A stretch of 14,799 bases of DNA, from contig JALHLL010000066.1 of NCBI GenBank assembly GCA_022844575.1, positions 1 to 14,799 of the forward strand, in the 5' to 3' direction. The notes beneath the pieces are model-generated. The model did no database searches. It had not been told where the DNA came from and saw only the letters and a program-made list of their open reading frames with translations. This document shows positions 6,840 through 14,264 of this stretch, piece after piece; positions within the stretch are counted from its first letter, which is position 1; each line of letters begins with the position of its first letter. The DNA comes from a bacterium. Its GTDB lineage: Bacteria; Bacteroidota; Ignavibacteria; Kapaibacteriales; UBA961. Position numbers and translations under genes: made by a program.

Positions 6840-8606
6840 TTAATATTTTATAAAAACAAAGGAATCGGATATACCCGCATTATTTTTTATAAGCAATATA
6901 TAATAACCGTTCGGCAAATCATTTACGTTTATAGTTTCAGGATACTGTTCAAAATTATTGTGATACATTTCTTTACCCATTATATTTATTATGCTCACCT
7001 GATACATACCGTATTCTCCCTTATCTGTTTTCGGTATTTTCACCGTTTCTGTTCCCGTATCATATATCAATATAGCGTCAGTTCCGCTCTCATAAACTTT
7101 ACTTACTTTTTCACCTTCCATAATAGTATATATTCTATTTACCGCAATCGAATTAATATTCTGTTTCATTCCCGATTGCCACAATATTACAACACTGTCT
7201 ATTTCTTTTGCATTACCCAAACCAAAGTGTACTCGCGTGCTGTTTTGTCCCTGGAAAGTGTTTTGAACATTCACTTCTCTAAGTTGTTTTATCTGTACAC
7301 CATTTATCTTTGCATAAATCATAACAAATGTACCTAAAGCAGTTGAATTTGTTGCGATTGCCTTTAATGAAAACTGCGCCCACGAATTATTCCCGGCAAT
7401 CCCTTCGTTTAAATATAATCCCGCATTTTCTTCCGAGCCATTATTACCTTTTCCATTCACAACAATATCCAAATCACCGTCATTATCCATATCGCCATTA
7501 CTTACACTGCATATAGCCGACGATGTCGAAAAATTATCGGAGAGATAAGTAAATACATCATTACCATCATTTCTATAATACATTGTTATTTGATTATCAT
7601 TCGTAATAACAACGTCCATATCGCCATCATTATCATAATCTCCCCAACAATTAGCCAAATTTGTACTTGCTTGCGAAAAAGGTGTTGAAACTATTTTATA
7701 TACCTGATTGCCCAAATTTTTATATAATCTTGTCTGTACCCCAAAATAATTTGTTAGACACAAGTCCAAATCGCCATCATTATCATAATCAATAAAGTTA
7801 TAACATTGCCCATCTTGTAATTGTTGTGCAAAAAGTTCATCTTCAAGTTCGAGAAGAGAATCTTTTCCTAATTCCTTTCTAAGACTTTTATAACAAAAAT
7901 CCTTTCCGGGTTTTCCTGCCGGTCCGCTTGCAACAAACAAATCCAAATCACCATCCATATCATAGTCGCTCCAATAGGGTACGGTATATGTACCCAACTC
8001 ATCGGTAAAATGATGACCCTGTATTTTCCGCGCGGAATTATCTTTTTCTTTTCTTATGACTAATAAACCGGGTTGCGGATTAGGGTGAAATGTATTGGCA
8101 TGGGCAAAACTGAGGTCTAATTGCTTATCGCCGTCCATATCTCCTATCGCACAACCGAAGGCATGATAGTTGTTAAGATACGGATAACGTGATGTGGAAT
8201 CGGCAAAAATTCCACCACTAAGATTCATAAAAACACGGCATCTAAAGGTGGCAACAATACAGTCCATATCACCATCATTATCAATATCCGCCCAACTACC
8301 TCCTGTAGCGGCAGCAATCACCGGATTATAAGGCAAACCACTTTGCGTCGGAAAATTCCCTTTTCCGTCATTTAAGAAAATTGTTTTCGGTGCAAAGAAA
8401 ATATCGGAATAGCCGTCATTATTAATATCAATTATTGAAGCCCCGGCATAATTTGTTTGCGATACATAATAAGTCAAATCATCGTTTGGATTATCATATT
8501 TTCGCCATTGCCCCTGTCCGCTTACACTATTTGTTGCCAATACTATAAAAATAAATAGCGCACAGAGTAAACACTCCGCGCTTTTTAACATCGTAGAACT
8601 ATACAT
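6840..8606 (-). CDS. Secreted FG-GAP/VCBS beta-propeller with UnbV domain and T9SS sorting domain
   Basis: A 588-residue secreted protein. A signal peptide covers roughly residues 1-30 (hydrophobic CALFIFIVLATNSVSG). Seven calcium-binding loops of the DxDxDGDxD kind start at residues 60, 107, 156, 214, 273, 323 and 372, spaced 47-59 residues apart, which fits a seven-bladed FG-GAP propeller. Residues about 410-495 match the ASPIC/UnbV domain that often follows such repeats (TFQGQNSTRVHFGLGNAKEI, VVILWQSGMKQN). The last 75 residues, with YQVSIINIMGKEMY, INVNDLPNGYYILLIKN and an aromatic end, are a type A C-terminal sorting domain, so export through the outer membrane by the type IX system and surface attachment or release is expected. 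ATG at 8606 is favoured over 8591 by an AAGAGAG 7 bases upstream. An adhesive or carbohydrate/protein-binding role is family-level inference. Confidence 0.92.
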   Translation of the reverse strand: MYSSTMLKSAECLLCALFIFIVLATNSVSGQGQWRKYDNPNDDLTYYVSQTNYAGASIIDINNDGYSDIFFAPKTIFLNDGKGNFPTQSGLPYNPVIAAATGGSWADIDNDGDMDCIVATFRCRVFMNLSGGIFADSTSRYPYLNNYHAFGCAIGDMDGDKQLDLSFAHANTFHPNPQPGLLVIRKEKDNSARKIQGHHFTDELGTYTVPYWSDYDMDGDLDLFVASGPAGKPGKDFCYKSLRKELGKDSLLELEDELFAQQLQDGQCYNFIDYDNDGDLDLCLTNYFGVQTRLYKNLGNQVYKIVSTPFSQASTNLANCWGDYDNDGDMDVVITNDNQITMYYRNDGNDVFTYLSDNFSTSSAICSVSNGDMDNDGDLDIVVNGKGNNGSEENAGLYLNEGIAGNNSWAQFSLKAIATNSTALGTFVMIYAKINGVQIKQLREVNVQNTFQGQNSTRVHFGLGNAKEIDSVVILWQSGMKQNINSIAVNRIYTIMEGEKVSKVYESGTDAILIYDTGTETVKIPKTDKGEYGMYQVSIINIMGKEMYHNNFEQYPETINVNDLPNGYYILLIKNNAGISDSFVFIKY

Positions 8607-8930
8607 TACAAAACTCTCTTATTATGTATTATTGTTTTAATTATATTTCCGACACTATATATTAGGAATACAAGCGCAATTACATTTATTAAGCGGTGCA
8701 TATGCCCGAACAATAAATAATATTGAAACTTTTAGTATGAAGGACAGAATAATATTCAGAACGCATAATACCCCCTATCATCAATTATTCTACGAAAGGA
8801 ATGATGATCCGCGATATTTATTGATTGTTATACTCTCCACAAGAGCATGACATGAAATAATTAGATATGGAAACGCAATGGGGGCAAATGGTTACAAATT
8901 AAAATGTTAATTTTTACATTTCTGTACACA
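8607..8930. other. Intergenic region between xer and the FG-GAP gene
   Basis: A 324-base AT-rich gap between two minus-strand genes. It must hold the promoter of the FG-GAP operon, but I find no convincing TAnnTTTG or sigma-70 pair. Next to the gene is AAGAGAG (minus strand, 8614-8620), 7 bases before the ATG at 8606, a likely ribosome binding site. A short A/T-only inverted repeat at 8896-8913 lies just past the xer stop. The only open frames are short (for example 37 codons on the plus strand at 8737-8850) and show no recognisable protein. I see no RNA gene or repeat array. Confidence 0.5.
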
Positions 8931-9830
8931 TTACTTAGCTCTGGGATGTGCTTGTTTATAGGCGTTTTTAAGACGTTCAACCGATAGGTGCGTATATACC
9001 TGTGTAGCCGAAAGCGAGCTATGCCCCAACATTTCACTTACAGCCGTAATATCGGCACCATTGTCCAATAAATGCGTAGCAAATGAATGCCTCAACACAT
9101 GGGGACTTTTTTGCTCCGCCTCTGTGACTTGCCGCATGGAGCGGTTAATAATTTTATACGCAACGGCAGGGCTTAATGTTTCTCCGCGATTATTTAGGAA
9201 AACTTTTGAACCTGAAAGTTGGGTACATAATTGAGATCTGAGTGTTAAATAATGGCTGATTGCTTCGGATGCTTTTTCGCCAAAGGGTACTATTCGTATT
9301 TTATTTCCTTTACCACGCACTCTTACCGTTTTCTGCTTCATATCAATATCAGAAATACTTATACCTAATGCCTCGCTTATTCGCAAACCTGCCCCATACA
9401 ATAATTCAACCAAAGCTCTGTTACGCGCTCCTTTCGGCGTGCCGTCATCCAAAATATTCATCAAATGTTCGGTTTCCTCCTTTTGTAAAAAGGAAGGCAG
9501 TTTTTTTTCCGCTTTCGGGATGGCTATTACCGTAGTAGGGTTTCTTTCAATCCACTTTTGTTTTTGAATAAACTTAAACAACGATTTAACGGCAGCTATT
9601 TTTACTCTTAACGATTTTTTTGATAGTCCTTTGTCATGCAGCCAGCCGAGGAAAGGTCGTATATCCTCCGTACGGATTTCCTCAATCTCGGGTACATCTC
9701 CATAACTTTCTTTCAAAAAATCATAAAACTCCCCTAATCCTCGGCTATACGTAGTAACCGTATTGGGTGAAAGATTGCGGTTTTGTTCGATGTATTGAAG
9801 GAATGTATGTATTGCATCCGATAATTTCAT
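8931..9830 (-). CDS. xer: XerC/XerD-type tyrosine recombinase
   Basis: A 299-residue site-specific recombinase of the XerC/D type, which resolves chromosome dimers at dif. The N-terminal SAM-like core-binding domain (about 1-95) contains LSPNTVTTYSRGLGEFYDFL; the catalytic domain has the complete set R150 (GAGLRISEALG), K174 (VRGKGNKIRIVPFG), H244 and R247 (SPHVLRHSFATHLL), H270 (MLGHSSLSATQVYTHL) and the nucleophile Y279. The length matches XerC/D exactly when the ATG at 9830 is used; the frame is open to a TTG at 9869 but the added residues are not typical. With no prophage or integron genes around it and no fused regions, a housekeeping Xer is more likely than an integrase. Whether it is XerC, XerD or a single-recombinase Xer cannot be told. 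It follows the exported-protein gene with a gap of about 110 bases. Confidence 0.93.
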   Translation of the reverse strand: MKLSDAIHTFLQYIEQNRNLSPNTVTTYSRGLGEFYDFLKESYGDVPEIEEIRTEDIRPFLGWLHDKGLSKKSLRVKIAAVKSLFKFIQKQKWIERNPTTVIAIPKAEKKLPSFLQKEETEHLMNILDDGTPKGARNRALVELLYGAGLRISEALGISISDIDMKQKTVRVRGKGNKIRIVPFGEKASEAISHYLTLRSQLCTQLSGSKVFLNNRGETLSPAVAYKIINRSMRQVTEAEQKSPHVLRHSFATHLLDNGADITAVSEMLGHSSLSATQVYTHLSVERLKNAYKQAHPRAK

Positions 9831-9923
9831 GCGTATAGTATAAAGTGGGGAATGCCTCAATAAGGGCAATTTTCATGCCGAGCATTAAAAACTATACGAG
9901 AATCGGGCGATATTATATGTTTC

Positions 9924-9939
9924 TCAAGTTGAAACTTGA
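9924..9939. terminator. Short inverted repeat, possible weak terminator
   Basis: TCAAGTT (9924-9930) and AACTTGA (9933-9939) form a perfect 7-base inverted repeat with a two-base centre, in practice a 6-base stem with a TGAA loop. It lies directly past the stop codon of the exported-protein gene (9942). The T-rich run TTTTACTTTTTT is on the plus-strand side, where no gene ends, so as a terminator for the minus-strand gene it lacks its own U tract. It could equally be an operator for the xer gene. Confidence 0.3.
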
Positions 9940-9941
9940 TT

Positions 9942-10745
9942 TTACTTTTTTATGGAATCTTGTTTATCATCTTTTGTTCTGAATAATATAAGTTGGGCAT
10001 CATCCGTATTCTTCTCCTTAGTACTCACGGCACGTAATACAAGTCTATCCTTATATTTCTCCATTGTCCATAATGTCGGTATTTTTTTTATCGTATTTGT
10101 TGTGTCTTTTTTCTTTTCATTACCCGTTATTTCCACATTCAAATAATCACTCTTCGTAGAAGTAAAGTCGAAACCGATATTACACTCTCCCTTTTTGCCA
10201 TTCCATATACAGGTACCATCATCGGAAAATTCGTACTTATTATATTTATCATCGGTGTATTTTCCCGATAATAGTAATGAATGAATATGTAGTTCAAGTG
10301 CTGCTACGGAAGGTTTAGTTGAGACTCCGTTATAGGAAGACCGGACAGGATTTCCGTTTTTCCATAAAGTAATTTCCAAAACGTTGTCTCTTTTCACCAT
10401 CATAACCGAATCACGTTTTTTACTTTCATTATGTAGAAAATATCCCATATAAAAATCTTTGTTTCCAACTAAAGAGTCAAAAACATATCTATTTTCTTTA
10501 GTACCTATTATAAAGTTTATGGAACTCTTCGCATTCTTTTCCGCTATATCAATAATAACACATCTATTTTCATTACCTATTATCTGTTGTGCTTTATATG
10601 GCGATTTCGATCTGTTCAACATCGAGAGGTATTTTTCATTTACCCAAGTCCCTTTAATGGTATTATCGGCGGAATAAACACTCTGCACGGAGATAATCAA
10701 ACAAAGTGTAAGTATGTATAAATGTGTTTTTATGGCAATCTTCAT
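9942..10745 (-). CDS. Exported protein of unknown function
   Basis: A 267-residue protein that I do not recognise. MKIAIKTHLYILTLCLIISV begins a clear Sec signal peptide, cut near residues 25-26 (VYSA-DN), so the protein is periplasmic or surface exposed. The mature part looks like two beta-rich halves: one starts IKGTWVNEKYL and ends near residue 130, the other starts LLSGKYTDDKYNKYEFSDDG and contains CIWNGKKGEC. The G-x-W/Y start of each half followed by strands is reminiscent of lipocalin-like or YxeA-type barrels, but this is weak. It is Lys- and Asp-rich near the end. ATG at 10745 is used; the frame opens at a TTG three codons earlier. Only 22 bases separate it from the ArsC-type gene, so the two are probably co-transcribed. 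Confidence 0.72.
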   Translation of the reverse strand: MKIAIKTHLYILTLCLIISVQSVYSADNTIKGTWVNEKYLSMLNRSKSPYKAQQIIGNENRCVIIDIAEKNAKSSINFIIGTKENRYVFDSLVGNKDFYMGYFLHNESKKRDSVMMVKRDNVLEITLWKNGNPVRSSYNGVSTKPSVAALELHIHSLLLSGKYTDDKYNKYEFSDDGTCIWNGKKGECNIGFDFTSTKSDYLNVEITGNEKKKDTTNTIKKIPTLWTMEKYKDRLVLRAVSTKEKNTDDAQLILFRTKDDKQDSIKK

Positions 10746-10767
10746 TTTCTTCAATATTTCTTAGGAA

Positions 10768-11166
10768 TTATATTGCTAATAACTCCGATAATACATTTTC
10801 TATACTTATTCGCGCTTTCCTGTATTCTTCAATTTCATTATCAACTGCATTTGCAGGATCCGTAATATGAGCATGAAAATACTGTTGTGCTTTCGGAATA
10901 AAAGGTAATTGTTCCTTTGCCTTATCGCATAAAGTTATCACTACATCAAAACTGCTCTCAAGGAAAGTGTTGATTGATTTTTCCTTAGCCGAATGTATAT
11001 CAATACCGTATTCTTCCATTACCTGTACAGTTAGTAAACGAATGGGTTCCGGGTTTGTCCCTGCACTATACGGTTCAAATCTATCGGAAAACATTGTTCG
11101 GCATAATGCTTCCGCCATTTGACTACGACAAGAGTTACCTATGCAAATGAATAAAATGTTCTTCAT
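10768..11166 (-). CDS. arsC: ArsC-type low-molecular-weight phosphatase / arsenate reductase
   Basis: A 132-residue cytosolic protein of the low-molecular-weight tyrosine phosphatase fold, ArsC branch. The P-loop is C8-IGNSC-R14 in FICIGNSCRSQMAEA, and the general-acid region is HAHITDPANA with D103. The position of the second redox cysteine is filled (C80 in VVITLCDKAKEQ). The third, expected seven residues later as in TLC-x6-C of thioredoxin-coupled ArsC, is Leu87. Thus either it works through a different thiol relay (C13 or an external thiol) or it is a phosphatase. No arsR, arsenite pump or acr3 gene is nearby. A decayed relative lies at 12806-12871 behind folC. The exported-protein gene follows after 22 bases and an outer-membrane protein gene precedes it by 46. 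Confidence 0.85.
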   Translation of the reverse strand: MKNILFICIGNSCRSQMAEALCRTMFSDRFEPYSAGTNPEPIRLLTVQVMEEYGIDIHSAKEKSINTFLESSFDVVITLCDKAKEQLPFIPKAQQYFHAHITDPANAVDNEIEEYRKARISIENVLSELLAI

Positions 11167-11212
11167 TCAGTTATGACAAAACAACTATGCTAAGAATTGT
11201 AAAAATAAAACT

Positions 11213-11869
11213 TTAAAACTGAAACACATAACCTATCTGAAATAGTATTTGTATTTCTTTGGAGGGTGGTCTTCCTTTTCCACCGAGTGTTAATCCTAAG
11301 TCGAAGAGAAATCCTCCTTTATGATGTAGAACATAGCTCATTCCCATGTAAGACCATTTAACTCTGCTTTGACTTGTCCCGAATAAATTAAATATAGGAT
11401 CATCAAACTCCATATATCCCAACACTCCAGAGAAATAACCAAATATTTCTTCATCATGGTGTAATACGATCATAGGATTAAACTGTATTCCGTACCACGA
11501 GCCCAACTTTCCCAAAGAAGTGTGAAATCCAAAAGATTTATATCTAAATCCACCCCTTATATTTAACAAAGCCGGTGTAAATGCTGTAAACCCGAATGCT
11601 CCTGTCATATCCCTATTAAAAAGGAATTTTTTATTCAATTCTTCTCGCACTTCCGTAAGATCCATACGCTGAATTACTTTCTCAGCTCCTAAAGGTGTTC
11701 TTATTGTTATAGAAGTGCTATCTTCTTTAACTATTGTACCTTGTAACTCGGTCTTGTCTTTAAGAACAACTGTTATGTTTTTCACCGACGAGGAATCTTG
11801 AGCATTTGCATTAAAGCCAATGAAGAATACAATTATCGATACTAATATTTGGAATATTATTCTTTTCAT
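11213..11869 (-). CDS. Exported protein with LSm/SH3-like domain and C-terminal beta-barrel
   Basis: A 218-residue envelope protein. The Sec signal peptide begins MKRIIFQILVSIIVFFIGF and is cut after ANA (residue 23). Residues about 30-75 form a small-barrel module, with VVLKDKTELQGTIVKEDSTS then ITIRTPLGAEKV, of the kind seen at the start of several Bacteroidota envelope proteins. The rest alternates polar and aromatic residues, carries repeated Gly/Tyr/Phe strands (GFRYKSFGFHTSLGKLGSWY, GGFLFDLGLTLGG), and ends IGYVFQF with a terminal Phe, as expected of an outer-membrane beta-barrel. ATG at 11869 is chosen because the upstream frame starts from a GTG at 11899 with a non-signal-like leader. 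It lies 65 bases behind the other barrel gene. Function unknown. Confidence 0.75.
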   Translation of the reverse strand: MKRIIFQILVSIIVFFIGFNANAQDSSSVKNITVVLKDKTELQGTIVKEDSTSITIRTPLGAEKVIQRMDLTEVREELNKKFLFNRDMTGAFGFTAFTPALLNIRGGFRYKSFGFHTSLGKLGSWYGIQFNPMIVLHHDEEIFGYFSGVLGYMEFDDPIFNLFGTSQSRVKWSYMGMSYVLHHKGGFLFDLGLTLGGKGRPPSKEIQILFQIGYVFQF

Positions 11870-11934
11870 ACCTCTAATAATGCCCTCATAGAGTACCACG
11901 ACTATAATCAGTTGTTAAATGATAACTTACCGTC

Positions 11935-12558
11935 TTACCGAGAAAAATAAATACGGGCAAATAAGTGGGCTGAAGATGCTAAGCTCGAGGAAATGTCACC
12001 ATTATTACCCACATTCGGCTCCGTCTTTATAGCACCAAAATTCATATAATTAATCTGAGCTTCGACGCCAAACGAAAATTGCGGAGCAAAATAATACTCG
12101 CCGCCAAATGTGGCGGAAACACCTATTATAGTTTGACTTTGCGCATAACTATATGGTAATGATCCTTCAACATCTTCCTTATAAAAAGCGATACTAGGGC
12201 GAATACCTAAATTCATCTGAAGATTATTGTTGATCCTATTCATATAAATCAAACCTAATCCATATTTAGTTAAAGATAGTTTTCTGTCACTACCCGTTTC
12301 TCTGTTTCTCGAATTTAGAACTATTCCGAAAGTTGGCTCAAGTCGGAAATTCTGCGAAACATCTACAGGAAAAACTAAATCAAATGGCATTATATTAGAC
12401 CAAACACCCTCTATAGTAAAAAGATTCCAATTACTTATTCCAACACCTATACCAAATCGTATATTAAACGAGCTGTCAGTCTTTGCTTGAGCAAAAGCGG
12501 AACTATTTGCGGAAAAAGCTATTACCATAACAATAGCAAAAAGCGGTAATTTTCTCAT
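11935..12558 (-). CDS. Outer-membrane beta-barrel protein
   Basis: A 207-residue exported protein. The signal peptide MRKLPLFAIVMVIAFSANSS continues to AFA, with cleavage after A23. The mature protein shows amphipathic strands with Gly and aromatic residues (FNIRFGIGVGISNWNLF, FGGEYYFAPQFSFGVEAQI) and ends HLFARIYFSR, consistent with an eight-stranded OmpW/OmpX-like porin family barrel rather than a lipoprotein. I can name no specific function. The next gene, also barrel-like, starts 65 bases downstream, and the two may be co-transcribed. Upstream lies the decayed arsC fragment, so its promoter probably sits in the 12559-12700 stretch. Confidence 0.75.
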   Translation of the reverse strand: MRKLPLFAIVMVIAFSANSSAFAQAKTDSSFNIRFGIGVGISNWNLFTIEGVWSNIMPFDLVFPVDVSQNFRLEPTFGIVLNSRNRETGSDRKLSLTKYGLGLIYMNRINNNLQMNLGIRPSIAFYKEDVEGSLPYSYAQSQTIIGVSATFGGEYYFAPQFSFGVEAQINYMNFGAIKTEPNVGNNGDISSSLASSAHLFARIYFSR

Positions 12559-12805
12559 AAATCTGTAAATTTAAGTTTGTAAATGCGTAGCAAAAGCAAA
12601 ATAAGAAAAACTTGACAGATAAGAACCTCATAATACCATACACTTTGCCCCATTATTTTCATTTCACAATAAATAGGCAAGGCATTTCTATGATTTTCCT
12701 CATTTTTCTATATATCTCAAGATCAGTATCATACTATCACAGGCTCGGGAACATAATAATGCAATTAACACTGGGTAATGAGAAAGACCATTCAATGCGA
12801 GAGTT
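12559..12805. other. Gene-free stretch between the barrel gene and the arsC remnant
   Basis: Together with the remnant this makes about 310 bases without an intact gene. It should contain the promoter of the barrel gene that starts at 12558. A plus-strand open frame crosses it but shows no protein-like features. I find no clear terminator behind folC, no RNA gene and no repeat. The part next to the remnant (about 12700-12805) may be further arsC debris; the rest I cannot assign. Confidence 0.45.
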
Positions 12806-12871
12806 CGGAATAATGCACCGCCATTTAGCTTCGACGAGAGTTACCTATACAAATGAAAAAATGGTTTTCAT
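12806..12871 (-). pseudogene. Decayed arsC-like fragment behind folC
   Basis: On the minus strand this stretch aligns with the first 68 bases of the intact arsC gene (11099-11166): by eye 57 of 68 columns match. Against that gene it has two single-base deletions, Cys13 changed to an Arg codon (TGT to CGT), and Gln16 changed to TAA. Reading straight from its ATG at 12871 it hits a stop after eight codons. The ATG overlaps the TAA of folC (TAATG), the usual spacing of a coupled downstream gene, so folC and an arsC paralogue were probably once an operon. From about 12816 down to a TGA at 12700 one frame stays open and ends in CDSMILILRYIEK, which loosely resembles an ArsC C-terminus, hinting at an internal deletion; this extension is uncertain. 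Confidence 0.72.
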
Positions 12872-14187
12872 TAAACATCTTTGTTTTCCGAATACAAATA
12901 CTGTAATGCTTCATCCGCCACATAAAATGACCCCACAATCACAACAGTCTCATTTGTAGCAATTGCTTCCTTAACCGCTGTGGCAACGGAGTCACACTGG
13001 TGAATATCGGTGAAACCGACGGATTGTGCTGCTTCCAATATTAATGACATAGGCAAAGCACGCTCTACTTTGGGTACGCAACAAAAGATACGAGTACAGA
13101 GCGGTCTTATCTTATTGAGCATTTCAATCACTTTTTTATCGGACATTGCACCAAATACAAGATTCCACCTTTGTTCTTTACCAAAACTCTTTTCGAGTGT
13201 TGATTTTAATGCAGACATTCCCGCAGGATTATGCCCTACATCGAGCACTAAGGCAGGATTATCTTTCATGAGTTGTATGCGACCCGTAATACCCGTTAAG
13301 GCATGAGTATTAAGCAGCCCTTCTCGTACCGCTTTTTCCGAAACAGGTAACTCTTTTATAATAAGTCGTAATGTATAAAGGGCTGTCAGAATATTCAATC
13401 GTTGATGTTCGCCGGTTAAGCTGCATCGCAGGTCTTTTAACTCTCCCATCGGAGCCGTAACATGCAAAGTCATCGTCAGATCAGGTCGAAATTCCGTAAT
13501 CTTAGCAGACCATGAGTCTTCAGGAAAATGTACCTCTGCTTCGGCGGCGGCGGCTTTCGTTTCAAAAACCGAACGCAAATGTTGCCTACCCTCCGATACT
13601 ACGGTAGGCGTTTTGTATTTAATAATGCCTGCTTTTTCACCTGCTATTAAGGAAAGATTCATACCGAGAAACTCGGTATGGTCATAGTCTATCGAAGTAA
13701 TAACCGAAACAATGGGATGCACCACATTCGTAGAGTCTAATCTGCCACCCATACCTGTTTCAATTATGGCTATATCTACCTTTTGTTCTGCAAAGTATTT
13801 AAAAGCCATAGCTGTTGTCAGCTCGAAAAAAGTAGTTTTTGTTTTCTCCGCACTTGTTATCATGGGTCCTGCAAGGGCAGCAATGTCATCATCGCTTATA
13901 GATGTTCCGTTTACACGTATTCTTTCTCTAAAATGCCTTACATGAGGCGATGAATAGAGACCTACACGATAACCAGCTGCCGTTAAAATGGCAGCAAGAA
14001 CAGCACAAACACTTCCTTTGCCATTTGTTCCTGCCACATGAATACTCGGATATGATTTGTGAGGGTTACCAAGCTGAGTCATTAACTGCTCAATACGCTC
14101 CAAACCGGGCTTTATCCCATGCCTATGAAGGGCAAACATTCGTGAAAGTATATTCTCTACAATAGGATTCGGGGTTTGGTCTTGCAT
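12871..14187 (-). CDS. folC: Bifunctional folylpolyglutamate synthase / dihydrofolate synthase
   Basis: A 438-residue Mur-ligase-superfamily enzyme that adds glutamate to dihydropteroate and to folates, using ATP, in the cytosol. Visible motifs in order: P-loop HVAGTNGKGSVCA (GTNGKGS at 53-59), SPHVRHFRERIRVNG (80-94), ETGMGGRLDSTNVV (143-156), VITSIDYDHTEFLG (162-175), the carbamylated-lysine site GEKAGIIK with K185, TGRIQLM (301-307) and DVGHNPAGM (316-324), closing with VGSFYVADEAL. The length is normal for FolC. It is divergent from the small gene at 14265, with 77 bases between the start codons. Its stop overlaps the ATG of the arsC remnant. Confidence 0.95.
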   Translation of the reverse strand: MQDQTPNPIVENILSRMFALHRHGIKPGLERIEQLMTQLGNPHKSYPSIHVAGTNGKGSVCAVLAAILTAAGYRVGLYSSPHVRHFRERIRVNGTSISDDDIAALAGPMITSAEKTKTTFFELTTAMAFKYFAEQKVDIAIIETGMGGRLDSTNVVHPIVSVITSIDYDHTEFLGMNLSLIAGEKAGIIKYKTPTVVSEGRQHLRSVFETKAAAAEAEVHFPEDSWSAKITEFRPDLTMTLHVTAPMGELKDLRCSLTGEHQRLNILTALYTLRLIIKELPVSEKAVREGLLNTHALTGITGRIQLMKDNPALVLDVGHNPAGMSALKSTLEKSFGKEQRWNLVFGAMSDKKVIEMLNKIRPLCTRIFCCVPKVERALPMSLILEAAQSVGFTDIHQCDSVATAVKEAIATNETVVIVGSFYVADEALQYLYSENKDV

Positions 14188-14206
14188 GATAAATGATGAT
14201 TGGTGC

Positions 14207-14214
14207 TAAATTTG
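14207..14214 (+). promoter_or_regulatory. Possible -7 box for the gene at 14265
   Basis: TAAATTTG is an exact match to the Bacteroidota -7 consensus TAnnTTTG, in the short divergent region between folC and the gene at 14265. A TTG lies at 14182-14184, about 22 bases upstream, one or two bases more than usual. It would give a leader of roughly 45 bases. The TTG overlaps the first codons of folC. Confidence 0.35.
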
Positions 14215-14264
14215 CCGACAGAAGAGATCAAATTCTTTTTTTTAACATACTGCATAGCAAATTT

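Noticed and set aside
6960..7516. Two plus-strand open frames opposite the FG-GAP gene, rich in Tyr, His and Ile
   Set aside because: They are antisense of an unmistakable secreted protein; their composition follows from its Asn/Asp codons.
7470..8290. Recurring DNA words such as CATCATTATC that look like dispersed repeats
   Set aside because: They are the codons of the DxDxDGDxD calcium loops, not a repeat array or CRISPR; spacing varies and there are no unique spacers.
8737..8850. 37-codon plus-strand open frame in the gap between xer and the FG-GAP gene
   Set aside because: No ribosome site, no hydrophobic or motif pattern; nothing to separate it from chance.
8896..8913. Inverted repeat AAATTAA / TTAATTT past the xer stop
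   Set aside because: A/T only, so very weak, and no T run on the minus strand; not supported as a terminator.
8931..9830. Tyrosine recombinase as an integrase of a mobile island
   Set aside because: No att repeats, phage, relaxase or cargo genes seen beside it; sequence length and motifs are those of chromosomal Xer.
9831..9869. Upstream TTG start for the recombinase
   Set aside because: The ATG at 9830 gives the standard 299-residue XerC/D length and the extra residues do not match the family.
12612..12959. Plus-strand open frame of 115 codons across the arsC remnant and the folC end
   Set aside because: Composition is not protein-like, it overlaps folC coding sequence, and the arsC alignment on the other strand explains part of it.
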